From: Granulicella sp. L56
Lineage (GTDB): Bacteria > Acidobacteriota > Terriglobia > Terriglobales > Acidobacteriaceae
Direction of reading: 5' to 3'
DNA: 64,000 nt
Assembly (NCBI RefSeq): GCF_009765835.1
Contig: NZ_LMUS01000006.1
Location: 1,632,438 to 1,696,437 of the forward strand
Both the position numbers and the translations under genes were made by a program. Of this stretch, positions 8,398-16,541 are shown piece after piece. The first letter of the stretch is position 1; every line of letters begins with the position of its first letter. The notes under the pieces are model-generated. The model ran no database searches. It was not told the DNA's origin and saw only the letters and a list, made by a program, of their open reading frames with translations.

Positions 8398-9420
8398 ATG
8401 CAACTTGGAATGGTAGGACTGGGACGGATGGGGGCCAACATGGTCCGGCGGCTGACGCGGCACGACCACGAATGCGTCGTCTTCGACATGTCGCCCAAGG
8501 CCGTCGACGAGCTGGCCAAGGAAAAAGGCGTCACCGGCTCCTCTTCGCTCGAAGACTTCGTCAGCAAGCTCGCCAAACCCCGTGCCATCTGGCTGATGAT
8601 TCCGGCAGGCTTTGTCGAAGAGACGATCGCCAAAATCGCCCCTCAACTCGAATCCGGCGACATCCTGATCGACGGCGGCAACTCCTACTACATCGACGAC
8701 ATCCGCCGCGCCAAAGAGCTTGCCCCCAAAGGCATTAACTACGTCGATGTCGGCACCAGCGGCGGCGTCTGGGGACTCGATCGCGGCTACTGCATGATGA
8801 TCGGCGGCCCGCAGGCCGCAGTCGAACACCTCGATCCCATCTTCAAATCCATCGCGCCCGGCATCGGTGACATCGACCGCACCCCCGGCTTCGACAAGCT
8901 CGGCGGCACCGCCGAGCAGGGCTATCTCCACTGCGGCGCCAGCGGCGGCGGCCACTTCGTCAAAATGGTGCACAACGGCATCGAGTACGGCATCATGGCC
9001 GCCTACGCCGAGGGCCTGGGCATCCTTAAGGCCGCCAACATCGGCAAGCAGGCCGGCGAGGTAGATGCCGAGACCACGCCGCTACGCGATCCCGAGAATT
9101 ATCAGTTCGACTTCAATCTCACCGAGGTCGCCGAAGTCTGGCGGCGCGGCAGCGTCATCGCCTCGTGGCTGCTAGACCTTACGGCGGCTGCCCTCACCGA
9201 AGACCCTGCGCTATCCAAATTCGGCGGCAGAGTCTCCGACTCCGGCGAAGGCCGCTGGACAATTAAAGCCGCCATCGACGAAGGCGTACCCGCTCCCGTC
9301 CTCACCACAGCGCTCTACGAACGCTTCAGCTCCAGAGGACAGGCAGACTTCTCCGACAAGCTTCTATCCGCCATGCGCTACGAGTTCGGCGGCCATCTCG
9401 AAAAACCCGCCACAAAGTAA
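8398..9420 (+). CDS. gnd: 6-phosphogluconate dehydrogenase, decarboxylating (short type)
   Basis: Oxidises 6-phosphogluconate to ribulose 5-phosphate and CO2. The Rossmann motif GLGRMG (residues 7-12), the substrate loop SGGVWG (121-126) and the catalytic block with K189 and HNG (192-194) are all present. At 340 residues it belongs to the shorter Gnd/YqeC class rather than the roughly 470-residue enterobacterial enzyme; members of that class often prefer NAD. GGAGG lies about 5 bases before the ATG. zwf follows on the same strand, so the two oxidative dehydrogenases of the pentose phosphate pathway are adjacent; no lactonase gene is seen. Confidence 0.93.
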   Translation: MQLGMVGLGRMGANMVRRLTRHDHECVVFDMSPKAVDELAKEKGVTGSSSLEDFVSKLAKPRAIWLMIPAGFVEETIAKIAPQLESGDILIDGGNSYYIDDIRRAKELAPKGINYVDVGTSGGVWGLDRGYCMMIGGPQAAVEHLDPIFKSIAPGIGDIDRTPGFDKLGGTAEQGYLHCGASGGGHFVKMVHNGIEYGIMAAYAEGLGILKAANIGKQAGEVDAETTPLRDPENYQFDFNLTEVAEVWRRGSVIASWLLDLTAAALTEDPALSKFGGRVSDSGEGRWTIKAAIDEGVPAPVLTTALYERFSSRGQADFSDKLLSAMRYEFGGHLEKPATK

Positions 9421-9451
9421 CCGGCGTTCTCCTTTGCGGCGCAATGAGATA

Positions 9452-9497
9452 CGTCATCTCGACCGAAGCGAAGCGCAGTGGAGAGACCCCTGTATTT
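9452..9497 (+). repeat. Family A dispersed hairpin repeat, copy A4
   Basis: Short form, between gnd and zwf. It creates a false in-frame N-terminal extension of zwf. Confidence 0.9.
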
Positions 9498-9588
9498 GCC
9501 TTTCGCTGCACCAGCTAACATCCGTACGATTTGTGAAAACGTCGTAGCAACTGCGGGAATACGCCGCAAAAGAAAGAGTTCCACAAAT

Positions 9589-11001
9589 ATGGCCACACAG
9601 CACTCCGATGCACTCGTCTTCTTCGGCGCCACCGGCGACCTCGCCTACAAGAAGATCTTTCCGGCGCTGCAATCGATGGTCAAGCGCGGCACTCTCACCG
9701 TTCCCGTCATCGGAGTCGCCAAGGCCGGATGGAACCTCGATCAGCTCAAGGCGCGCGCGAAAGACAGCCTCGAAAAACACGGCGGCCTCGACGCCGACGC
9801 ATGGCAAAAACTCAGCGGCCTGCTGCGCTACGTCGATGGCGACTACGCCGACCTGGCCACCTTCACCGCCGTGCGCAAGGAACTCGGTTCAGCCCAAAGT
9901 CCCGCGCACTACCTCGCCATTCCGCCATCGCTCTTTGAAAAAGTTGTGGAGCAGCTAGTCCAGTCCGGCTGCGCCAAAGGCGCACGCATCATCGTCGAGA
10001 AGCCCTTCGGCCACGATCTCGCCTCGGCGCAGGAGCTGAACCGCATCCTGCTCTCCGCCTTCCCCGAAACCTCCATCTTCCGCATCGACCACTATCTCGC
10101 CAAGGGGCCCGTGCACAATATGGTCTCCTTCCGCTTCTCGAACTCTTTCCTCGAGCCGCTGTGGAACCGCAACTACATTGAGAGCGTCCAGCTCACCATG
10201 GCAGAGAACTTCGGCATCCAGGGTCGCGGCCCCTTCTACGACCAGACCGGAGCCATCCGCGACGTCGTGCAGAACCACATCTTCCAGGTCATGTGCAATC
10301 TCGCCATGGAGTGCCCCGCGCGCCGCGACAGCGAGTCCATGCGCGACGAAAAGGTCAAGGTACTCAAGGCCATCCCGGCCATCGAGCCGAAGAACCTCGT
10401 CCGTGGCCAGTTCAACGGCTACCTCAACGAAAAAGGCGTCGCCCCCAACTCCAAGGTCGAGACCTTCGCCGCGCTGCAATTAGAAGTAAAGTCGTGGCGA
10501 TGGGACGGCGTGCCCTTCTACATCCGCGCCGGAAAGGACCTGCCCGTCACCTGCATGGAGGTGATGGCGCGCTTCCGCAAGCCGCCCACCACCAACATGA
10601 CCGAGCCGGGAACGCCGCAGAACTACATGCGCTTCCGCATCAGCCCCGAGATGACGGTGGCCATGGCAGTCTCGGTGGCATCGCCAACCGGCACCGGCAA
10701 GCGCGCCGCCGTCGAGATGGTGGCCAGCCGCCATCCCCGCCCCGACGAGATGGAAGCTTACGAGCGCGTCCTCGGCGATGCGATGGCAGGCGACGCCACC
10801 CTCTTCGCCCGGCAGGACTACGTCGAAGAGGCATGGCGCATCGTCGATCCCATCCTCAAGGCAGACACACCCGTCTACGTCTACGAGCCCAACACCTGGG
10901 GCCCAAAAGAAGTAGACCAAACCGTCCTTCCACCCGGCGGATGGGACGAGCCCAGCGGCGAAGAGCAGGAAGACTTCCGCATCGTCGAACAGCCAAAGTA
11001 G
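9589..11001 (+). CDS. zwf: Glucose-6-phosphate 1-dehydrogenase
   Basis: Oxidises glucose 6-phosphate to 6-phosphogluconolactone, usually with NADP. The 470-residue protein has the coenzyme motif GATGDLA (13-19), EKPFGHD (137-143) and the substrate and catalytic block RIDHYL (165-170). The block continues AKGPVHN, where most family members read GKExVxN, a modest departure. The ATG at 9589 gives MATQHSDALVFFGATGDLA, a normal N-terminus. The frame is open back to 9478, but those codons come from repeat A4 and are excluded. Together with gnd it forms the oxidative pentose phosphate pair. Confidence 0.95.
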   Translation: MATQHSDALVFFGATGDLAYKKIFPALQSMVKRGTLTVPVIGVAKAGWNLDQLKARAKDSLEKHGGLDADAWQKLSGLLRYVDGDYADLATFTAVRKELGSAQSPAHYLAIPPSLFEKVVEQLVQSGCAKGARIIVEKPFGHDLASAQELNRILLSAFPETSIFRIDHYLAKGPVHNMVSFRFSNSFLEPLWNRNYIESVQLTMAENFGIQGRGPFYDQTGAIRDVVQNHIFQVMCNLAMECPARRDSESMRDEKVKVLKAIPAIEPKNLVRGQFNGYLNEKGVAPNSKVETFAALQLEVKSWRWDGVPFYIRAGKDLPVTCMEVMARFRKPPTTNMTEPGTPQNYMRFRISPEMTVAMAVSVASPTGTGKRAAVEMVASRHPRPDEMEAYERVLGDAMAGDATLFARQDYVEEAWRIVDPILKADTPVYVYEPNTWGPKEVDQTVLPPGGWDEPSGEEQEDFRIVEQPK

Positions 11002-11037
11002 AGCAGTTGAAGCAATGAAAATGAAGCAATGAAGTTG

Positions 11038-11073
11038 TCATCCTTCGCGAAGCGGAGGATCTGCGTTTGCCTT
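11038..11073 (+). repeat. Family E dispersed repeat, copy E1
   Basis: TCATCCTTCGCGAAG followed by GGATCTGCGTTTGCC. A second copy is at 47404. The segment TTCGCGAA is palindromic. Confidence 0.65.
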
Positions 11074-11103
11074 TCCCCAACCCCACCACAAATCTACGGG
11101 TGC

Positions 11104-11136
11104 CCCATCCTTCGCAGCCTCATCGCGAAGGGTGGG
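11104..11136. repeat. Imperfect palindrome downstream of zwf
   Basis: CCCATCCTTCGC and GCGAAGGGTGGG form a 12-bp stem with one G-T pair and a 9-base loop. There is no T-run, so I do not call it a terminator. It resembles a hybrid of families B and E. Confidence 0.6.
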
Positions 11137-11180
11137 ATCCACAAACCTCATCTCAACCAAAACGAACCACCAAAAAAACA

Positions 11181-11226
11181 CGCCATCTCGACCGAAGCGA
11201 AGCGCAGTGGAGAGACTCCTGTATTT
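11181..11226 (+). repeat. Family A dispersed hairpin repeat, copy A5
   Basis: Short form with small arm changes (CGCCATCTCG, GACTCCTGTATTT), between convergent zwf and the sulfatase gene. Confidence 0.88.
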
Positions 11227-11246
11227 CGCCGTGGTCTTTGCCGTTA

Positions 11247-12746
11247 CTACCGCAGATTCTCCGGCTCCCAGGCCCACGCTGGCACAGGCGCACCAAGCGG
11301 TCTCGGCGAAGCCCCCGGCGGCGTAGTGATGTCGCCTTTGTTCTGTTTCAACTTCGCATAAGCCTCCACCACATGCGGAGGGAATGAAGGCATCTGCGCC
11401 TCCAGCTCTCCCATTAACTCCGCCACCAGCTCCGGGTGAAACTTGGCCACGTCGTAGCTCTCCGCCGGGTCACGCGACAGGTCATACAGCTCCGGATGCT
11501 GCAACCACGCACTCCCCCGCGCATTGGTCGTCCTGTCGTTGATGTAGACCTCGCCCTTGACGCCCTGCGCCACGCGCAGCTTCCACGACTCCTTGCGAAT
11601 GCAGTGCACGTCGATGCCGCCATTGCCCATCGCGCTGAAATAGAGCAGCGGCTTACGCTCCACCGCTCCCTCATGCCCCAGCAACACCTTCGAGACATCC
11701 ACGCCATCCAGCGGCTTCTGCGGCAGCCCCAGCCCGCACAGCGAAGCCATCGTCGGCAGCACATCGAGGTTCGAGCACCACGTCTCCACCACCTTGCCCG
11801 GCGCAATCACTCCCGGCCACATCGCCAGAAACGGCACGCGAAACCCGCCCTCGAACGTCGAAGCCTTGCGTCCGCGCAGCAGCCCCGGGCTGCCCTGATA
11901 CCAAGGCCCATGATCGCTGGTGAAGCAGATCAGCGTATCGCCGCTCAACCCCTTCTCTTCGACGGCGCGCACAATCTCACCTACACTCCAGTCGATCTCG
12001 GCGACCGCATCGCCATAATCTCCCAGCACGGTCTTGCCGCGAAACCGCTCGGAGGCCCGTGCCGGATCGTGCGGATAAGAAAATCCAAGATAGAGAAAGA
12101 AGGGATGCTCGCCATCCTGCTCGCCGAAATACTTCACTGCCTCTTCCGTATAGCGCGGCGTCAGCAGATCGCGGTCTGTATTCTGCTCAAGAATCTCGGT
12201 GTCCCGCATCAACGGCAGCGGATTCATGTCGTCGCTGTAAGGCACGCCGTAAAACGAGTCGAAGCCGCGGCTGGTCGGCAGATACTCCTTCGCCTCCCCC
12301 AGGTGCCACTTGCCGATGGCCTTGCTCCTATAGCCGCCATCATGAAACAGGTTCGAGAGAAAGGTCTCATCGAGCGCCGTCCCCTCTATCTTCGCGCCCG
12401 GCGTATACGGCCCAAAGGCCCCGGTCGTCCCGGTGCGCGTGCCATAGCGCCCGGTCATCACCGCCGACCGCGACGCCGAGCAGATAGGATGCCCCGCATT
12501 GAAGTGCGTGAAGCGCAGCCCATGCGCGGCCATGCTGTCGAGATTCGGCGTAGGCAGCTTCGATCCATAGCAGCCGGGATCGCCATACCCGAGGTCATCG
12601 CAGATCATGAAGATCACATTGGGCCGCCGCCGCGGAGCACCCACCTTCGCAACAGCGGCACCTTCAACCACAGGCAGCGCAAACGAAGCCACCGGAGCAG
12701 CCGCAACACCAGAAGACATCAGAGCAATAAACTTTCGCCGGTCCAT
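11247..12746 (-). CDS. Tat-exported arylsulfatase (formylglycine sulfatase)
   Basis: Hydrolyses sulfate esters outside the cytoplasm. The N-terminus DRRKFIALMSSG is a twin-arginine signal followed by a hydrophobic stretch. The metal site begins at FMICDDLGYGD; the sulfatase signature is CSASR, with C89 the residue to be converted to formylglycine, then TGRYGTRTG. SDHG and KWH blocks are also present. About 499 residues is normal. GGGGAG precedes two adjacent ATG codons; the second (12746) has the better 5-base spacing. No sulfatase-modifying enzyme gene lies in the window. The natural substrate is unknown. Confidence 0.92.
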   Translation of the reverse strand: MDRRKFIALMSSGVAAAPVASFALPVVEGAAVAKVGAPRRRPNVIFMICDDLGYGDPGCYGSKLPTPNLDSMAAHGLRFTHFNAGHPICSASRSAVMTGRYGTRTGTTGAFGPYTPGAKIEGTALDETFLSNLFHDGGYRSKAIGKWHLGEAKEYLPTSRGFDSFYGVPYSDDMNPLPLMRDTEILEQNTDRDLLTPRYTEEAVKYFGEQDGEHPFFLYLGFSYPHDPARASERFRGKTVLGDYGDAVAEIDWSVGEIVRAVEEKGLSGDTLICFTSDHGPWYQGSPGLLRGRKASTFEGGFRVPFLAMWPGVIAPGKVVETWCSNLDVLPTMASLCGLGLPQKPLDGVDVSKVLLGHEGAVERKPLLYFSAMGNGGIDVHCIRKESWKLRVAQGVKGEVYINDRTTNARGSAWLQHPELYDLSRDPAESYDVAKFHPELVAELMGELEAQMPSFPPHVVEAYAKLKQNKGDITTPPGASPRPLGAPVPAWAWEPENLR

Positions 12747-12816
12747 CATCTCTCCCCAAAGCAATCACAAAATTATAGGTTGTCGTTTTAAATATCATTT
12801 CGATCTGCACAAAGCA

Positions 12817-12862
12817 CGTCATCTCGACCGGAGCGAAGCGGAGTGGAGAGACTCCTCTATTT
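12817..12862 (+). repeat. Family A dispersed hairpin repeat, copy A6
   Basis: Short form; right arm reads GACTCCTCTATTT. It lies in the divergent gap between the sulfatase gene and obg. Confidence 0.88.
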
Positions 12863-12922
12863 CGCCTTTGCCCTGCGCCTCGCACGAGCAATCACCCACC
12901 CTAGTACACTAAATATTGACCA

Positions 12923-14038
12923 ATGTTTATTGATGAAGCACGAATCCGAATCAAGGCCGGTGACGGCGGCAACGGCTGCATGGCCTTTCGCCGCGAAAAG
13001 TTCGTTCCCCGCGGAGGCCCCTCCGGCGGCGACGGCGGCCATGGCGGCGACATTCTCATGTCCTCGTCCCTCAGCCACAACACCCTCGTCCACTTCCGCT
13101 TCAACCCCGAGCACAAGTCCAAGCGCGGCGAACACGGCATGGGCTCCAACTGCTCCGGCGAGTCCGCCGAACACCTTACGCTCAAGGTTCCCGTAGGCAC
13201 GCTGCTCTACGATGACGACACCGGCGAACTGGTCCACGACTTCACCCGTCCCGACGAGACCATCGTCATCGCTCGCGGCGGACGCGGCGGACGCGGCAAC
13301 CAGCACTTCGCCACCAGCACCCACCAAGCTCCGCGCGAGCACGAGCTGGGCCGCGCCGGCGAGGCGCGCAACTTCCGCCTCGAGCTGCGCCTGCTCGCCG
13401 ACGCCGGTCTGGTCGGCTACCCCAACGTCGGCAAATCGACGCTGATTTCGCGGCTCTCCGCGGCCAAGCCCAAGATCGCCAACTACGCCTTCACCACGCT
13501 CCAGCCCAACCTCGGCGTCGTGCAGGTCGGCGACTTCCCGCACACCGAGTCCTTCACCATCGCCGACCTTCCCGGCCTCATCGAAGGCGCGCACCTCGGC
13601 CACGGCCTCGGCATCCAGTTCCTCAAGCACATCGAGCGCACCAGCGTCATCGTTCACCTTGTCGACGTCTCCGACTCCAGCGCCACCGAAGGCACCGCCC
13701 GCCTCGACGCCGTGGCCGACTTCAAGGTCATCACCGAAGAGCTGCGCAGCTTCGACCCCTCGCTCGCCACGCGGCCCACCATCGTCGTCGCCACCAAGTG
13801 CGATGTCGCCAACCCCGACAAGCTCAAAAAGCTGACCGCCATGGCCAAACGCCGCAAGCTGCCCTTCTTCGCCATCTCTGCCGTCACCGGCGAGGGCATC
13901 GAGCCGCTCAAGTACGCCATCGCCGAAGCTGTCGCAGCTCATCGCCCCGCCCGCATCGAGATCGAAGCCGTCCCGGCCACAACCAAGCGCAAGGCCAACT
14001 ATCCGCCACCTGCTCCCTCGGCGCGCCGCCGCGGCTAA
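12923..14038 (+). CDS. obg: Obg family GTPase (ObgE/CgtA)
   Basis: Essential GTPase of 50S ribosome assembly and stress signalling. The glycine-rich Obg domain (1-158) contains KAGDGGNG and GGRGGRGN; the G domain has GYPNVGKS (165-172) and DLPG (215-218). The G4 motif reads TKCD (291-294), where most Obg proteins have NKxD; Thr occurs at this place in some GTPases. The C-terminal tail is basic and Pro-rich and lacks a large OCT domain. No clear ribosome-binding site precedes the ATG. In many bacteria obg sits next to nadD, rsfS and rlmH, which lie further along this strand here. Confidence 0.95.
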   Translation: MFIDEARIRIKAGDGGNGCMAFRREKFVPRGGPSGGDGGHGGDILMSSSLSHNTLVHFRFNPEHKSKRGEHGMGSNCSGESAEHLTLKVPVGTLLYDDDTGELVHDFTRPDETIVIARGGRGGRGNQHFATSTHQAPREHELGRAGEARNFRLELRLLADAGLVGYPNVGKSTLISRLSAAKPKIANYAFTTLQPNLGVVQVGDFPHTESFTIADLPGLIEGAHLGHGLGIQFLKHIERTSVIVHLVDVSDSSATEGTARLDAVADFKVITEELRSFDPSLATRPTIVVATKCDVANPDKLKKLTAMAKRRKLPFFAISAVTGEGIEPLKYAIAEAVAAHRPARIEIEAVPATTKRKANYPPPAPSARRRG

Positions 14039-14122
14039 CGCTCTCTTTAGAAACAACTCACATCAACCCGCGGCAAACCACATCATCGAAGCACCACAAA
14101 CTCAAGTCCCCTCGACCAAGGC

Positions 14123-14156
14123 GGGTGCCCCATGTCCCGCTTTTGGGACATGGGTT
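14123..14156 (+). repeat. Family B palindromic repeat, copy B1
   Basis: GGGTGCCCCATGTCCC, loop gctttt, GGGACATGGGTT. It forms a 10-bp perfect stem and is plus oriented by its loop and flanks. Confidence 0.85.
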
Positions 14157-14183
14157 GACTACCATCACGCCATCCCAAACGTA

Positions 14184-14229
14184 CGTCATCTCGACCGGAG
14201 CGAAGCGGAGTGGAGAGACCCCTGTATTT
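14184..14229 (+). repeat. Family A dispersed hairpin repeat, copy A7
   Basis: Short form. Its last base is the last base of the stop codon of the oxidoreductase gene on the other strand. Confidence 0.9.
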
Positions 14230-15320
14230 CACCGCTCAGCATCTGTAAAAATCTCCCACTCCGTACGCTCTTCCGCTGTCAGCGAAACCGGCAGCACCTT
14301 CCCCTGCGCGCCCGACGCAAACGAAGCCTCCAGCACCGCCATCACCGCCACCGCATCCCTCACGGAAACCGGCGGCGCGCCCTCACCGCGAATCGCATCC
14401 CGCATCGCAGCATAAAACCCCCTCTGATCCCCTCTCGGCGACGGCACCTCCGTCTGCGTGCCGGTCGCACCGTCGTACACGATCCCCGGACTGGGATCAT
14501 AGCCAAACTGCGGATCACCCGGCAGCATCCCGCTCTTCAACTGCTGCTCCTGCACATCCGCGCCGAACTTCGCCCAGCTCCCGCGCGTCCCATGCAGCAC
14601 CGAGCGCGGCCCACCTCCCGACACCAGCAGCGAAGCATGAAGCACCACCCGCAGCCGCTTGTAGTTGAGCTGCACATGCGCCCAGTCGTCCGTCAACCCA
14701 CCCTCGCGCAGCGTAGCAAAGCTCGCATTCACCGAATCGGGCAATCCGAACAAATACAACGACAGATCGATCAGATGCGGCCCCAGATCGAACCACAATC
14801 CCGCGCCCGGACCCGGCTCTTCGCGCCAGCGCTGCCGCACGACCGGCCGAAATCTATCCATGTGGCATTCAAAATGTGAAACCTCACCCAGGACTCCACT
14901 CTGCAAAATCTCCTTCGCGGCCAGAATCTCGCTCTCCCACCGCCGGTTGTGAAAGACCGATAGAATGCGCCCATGCTCCCGCGCTATCTCCGCCAACGAT
15001 CGCGCCTCCGCCAGTGTCACGGTAAACGGCTTGTCGACGACCACATGCTTTCCCGCGCGCAGCCCAGCAGACGCCAGCGGAAAGTGGCTCTCATTCGTCG
15101 TAGCGATCACCACCAGATCGACCTCCGGGTGCGTCGTCGCCTCCATCGCCGAACACACGGCAACCCCCGGATACGCCGCCTGCACCGCCTCGCGCTGGCT
15201 CGACCCCACCACCGTCAGCCGCAACCCCGGCACCGACGCGATCAGCGGGGCATGAAACGTCCTGCCCGCATAGCCATAGCCAACTAACCCGACGCGAACC
15301 TCTGAACTCATCTCGCTCAT
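14229..15320 (-). CDS. Gfo/Idh/MocA family oxidoreductase
   Basis: NAD(P)-dependent sugar or inositol dehydrogenase of the YdgJ/scyllo-inositol dehydrogenase-like branch. The N-terminal Rossmann motif GYGYAGRTFHAPL, the DKPF motif (EKP in most members, with the catalytic Lys) and the second-domain block GAGLWFDLGPHLIDL, which carries the usual Asp and His, are present. At 363 residues it is full length. The start is the first ATG; a second ATG three codons later is possible. It stands alone and converges on obg. The substrate is not deducible. Confidence 0.88.
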   Translation of the reverse strand: MSEMSSEVRVGLVGYGYAGRTFHAPLIASVPGLRLTVVGSSQREAVQAAYPGVAVCSAMEATTHPEVDLVVIATTNESHFPLASAGLRAGKHVVVDKPFTVTLAEARSLAEIAREHGRILSVFHNRRWESEILAAKEILQSGVLGEVSHFECHMDRFRPVVRQRWREEPGPGAGLWFDLGPHLIDLSLYLFGLPDSVNASFATLREGGLTDDWAHVQLNYKRLRVVLHASLLVSGGGPRSVLHGTRGSWAKFGADVQEQQLKSGMLPGDPQFGYDPSPGIVYDGATGTQTEVPSPRGDQRGFYAAMRDAIRGEGAPPVSVRDAVAVMAVLEASFASGAQGKVLPVSLTAEERTEWEIFTDAER

Positions 15321-15461
15321 GCATTCAGACTAGGCCATCCGCCGTCAAAAACAATTCTTCCTTTCACGCAACCTGCGGCAGAAAAAATATCTCAATTCGA
15401 TTCGTATAGAATCGTCATTAATGCCCTTCCTTCATCTGCCCTCGCTGAGAGAAGAACGCCC

Positions 15462-16409
15462 ATGACCTCGGACAGAAGAGGTCAAAGCAGGCGAGAACTT
15501 CTCAAGCGCGGCGGCACGCTCATGGCAGCGGCAATCGCGGCTGGAATCCCCTCCACTCTGCTGGCCGAAACGCTGGCAACCCTCGACGTAGCCTCCGCTG
15601 GCAGCATCCGGCCCATGCTCGAAGGCCCCTTAAAGACAGCGGCGGCGCAGACGCTGAAGCTGGATCTCCACACGCACGCCAAGGGAGCCGATGCAGTCGC
15701 CCAGTCCATCGTGGATGGCAGCCTTCGCGCGGACGTCTTTATTCCCGTCACGCCCGGTCCCATGCTCACCGTCATGCACGCAGGCAAGGCGGAGACGGCA
15801 TACCCCATCGGCACCACCGAGATGGTGCTCGTCTACAGCCCCAGGGGCCGCTTCGCTCCTCAGTTCGAGGCAGCAGCCAAAGGCAACGCAAAGTGGTGGG
15901 AGATACTCCAGCAGCCCGGCCTCCGCTTCGCGCATGGCAATCCCGTCGGAGACCCCGGCGGACGTAACGCCATCTTCACCATGATGCTGGCCGCAAAAAA
16001 ATACAGCCAGCCCGATCTGGTCACAAAACTCTTCGGCACGACGTTCACGCCACCACCTGAGCCTCCCGGCAGCAACAATCAGGAACGTCTGCAAAGTGGC
16101 GATCTGGACGCCACCACCTCTTACAAGATCGCGACGGACTGGGTTCACCTGCCCTACCTTGATCTCCCCGCAGACATCAATCTCAGCGGCCAGAACGTCC
16201 ATGCCGAGCATCCCGACGTCAGCCTGACTCTCGGCGACAAAACTTTTTACCCGGAGCCGCTGGTCTACTACGCCGCGGTCCTCAAAGGCGCTGCCAATCC
16301 GCAGGGCGCCCTCGCTTTTACCCAATGGCTACAGGGCCACGAAGCCCAGGCTATCTTCCGCAGCCACAAATACGGTTCGCCACGCAGCGCACCTACGCTT
16401 CACGCATAA
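15462..16409 (+). CDS. Tat-exported substrate-binding protein, ModA/WtpA-like
   Basis: Type II periplasmic binding fold. The N-terminus RRELLKRGGTLMAAAIAAG is a twin-arginine export signal. The mature part resembles molybdate/tungstate-binding proteins: LDVASAGSIRPMLEGPLK at the start, VFIPVTPGPML, YSPRGRFAP, GDPGGRNAIFTM, SGDLDATTSYKIA and a C-terminal TQWLQGHEAQAIFRSHKYG. GAGAAG precedes the ATG. No permease or ATPase gene is adjacent; a TonB-dependent receptor follows 130 bp downstream, which suggests a joint uptake role. The ligand is inferred from resemblance only. Confidence 0.8.
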   Translation: MTSDRRGQSRRELLKRGGTLMAAAIAAGIPSTLLAETLATLDVASAGSIRPMLEGPLKTAAAQTLKLDLHTHAKGADAVAQSIVDGSLRADVFIPVTPGPMLTVMHAGKAETAYPIGTTEMVLVYSPRGRFAPQFEAAAKGNAKWWEILQQPGLRFAHGNPVGDPGGRNAIFTMMLAAKKYSQPDLVTKLFGTTFTPPPEPPGSNNQERLQSGDLDATTSYKIATDWVHLPYLDLPADINLSGQNVHAEHPDVSLTLGDKTFYPEPLVYYAAVLKGAANPQGALAFTQWLQGHEAQAIFRSHKYGSPRSAPTLHA

Positions 16410-16541
16410 ACAGGAAACGCGGCTGAAAAAAGAGGAACGGCGCCACGTGATCGTGCCCCCCTGATCCGCCGATCGTCAGGCCGTTTGCGGCAATGCCGCA
16501 TGGCCCAAAACAAACGTCATCTGTCACCTTTAAGGAGTCCC

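Noticed and set aside
9478..9588. N-terminal extension of zwf from the frame start at 9478
   Set aside because: The extra 37 codons derive from repeat A4; the ATG at 9589 gives the normal family start.
11247..12746. Arylsulfatase and membrane sulfatase (22433-24025) as one sulfate-release system
   Set aside because: They are 10 kb apart, on different strands, and the second lacks the formylglycine signature.
11436..12791. 451-codon plus-strand frame opposite the arylsulfatase gene
   Set aside because: It has no family motif, is His/Arg-rich, and exactly mirrors a gene with a complete sulfatase signature; long antisense frames are expected at this GC content.
12857..14056. 399-codon minus-strand frame opposite obg
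   Set aside because: Gly/Ala/Asp-rich shadow of Obg; the plus strand has all GTPase motifs.
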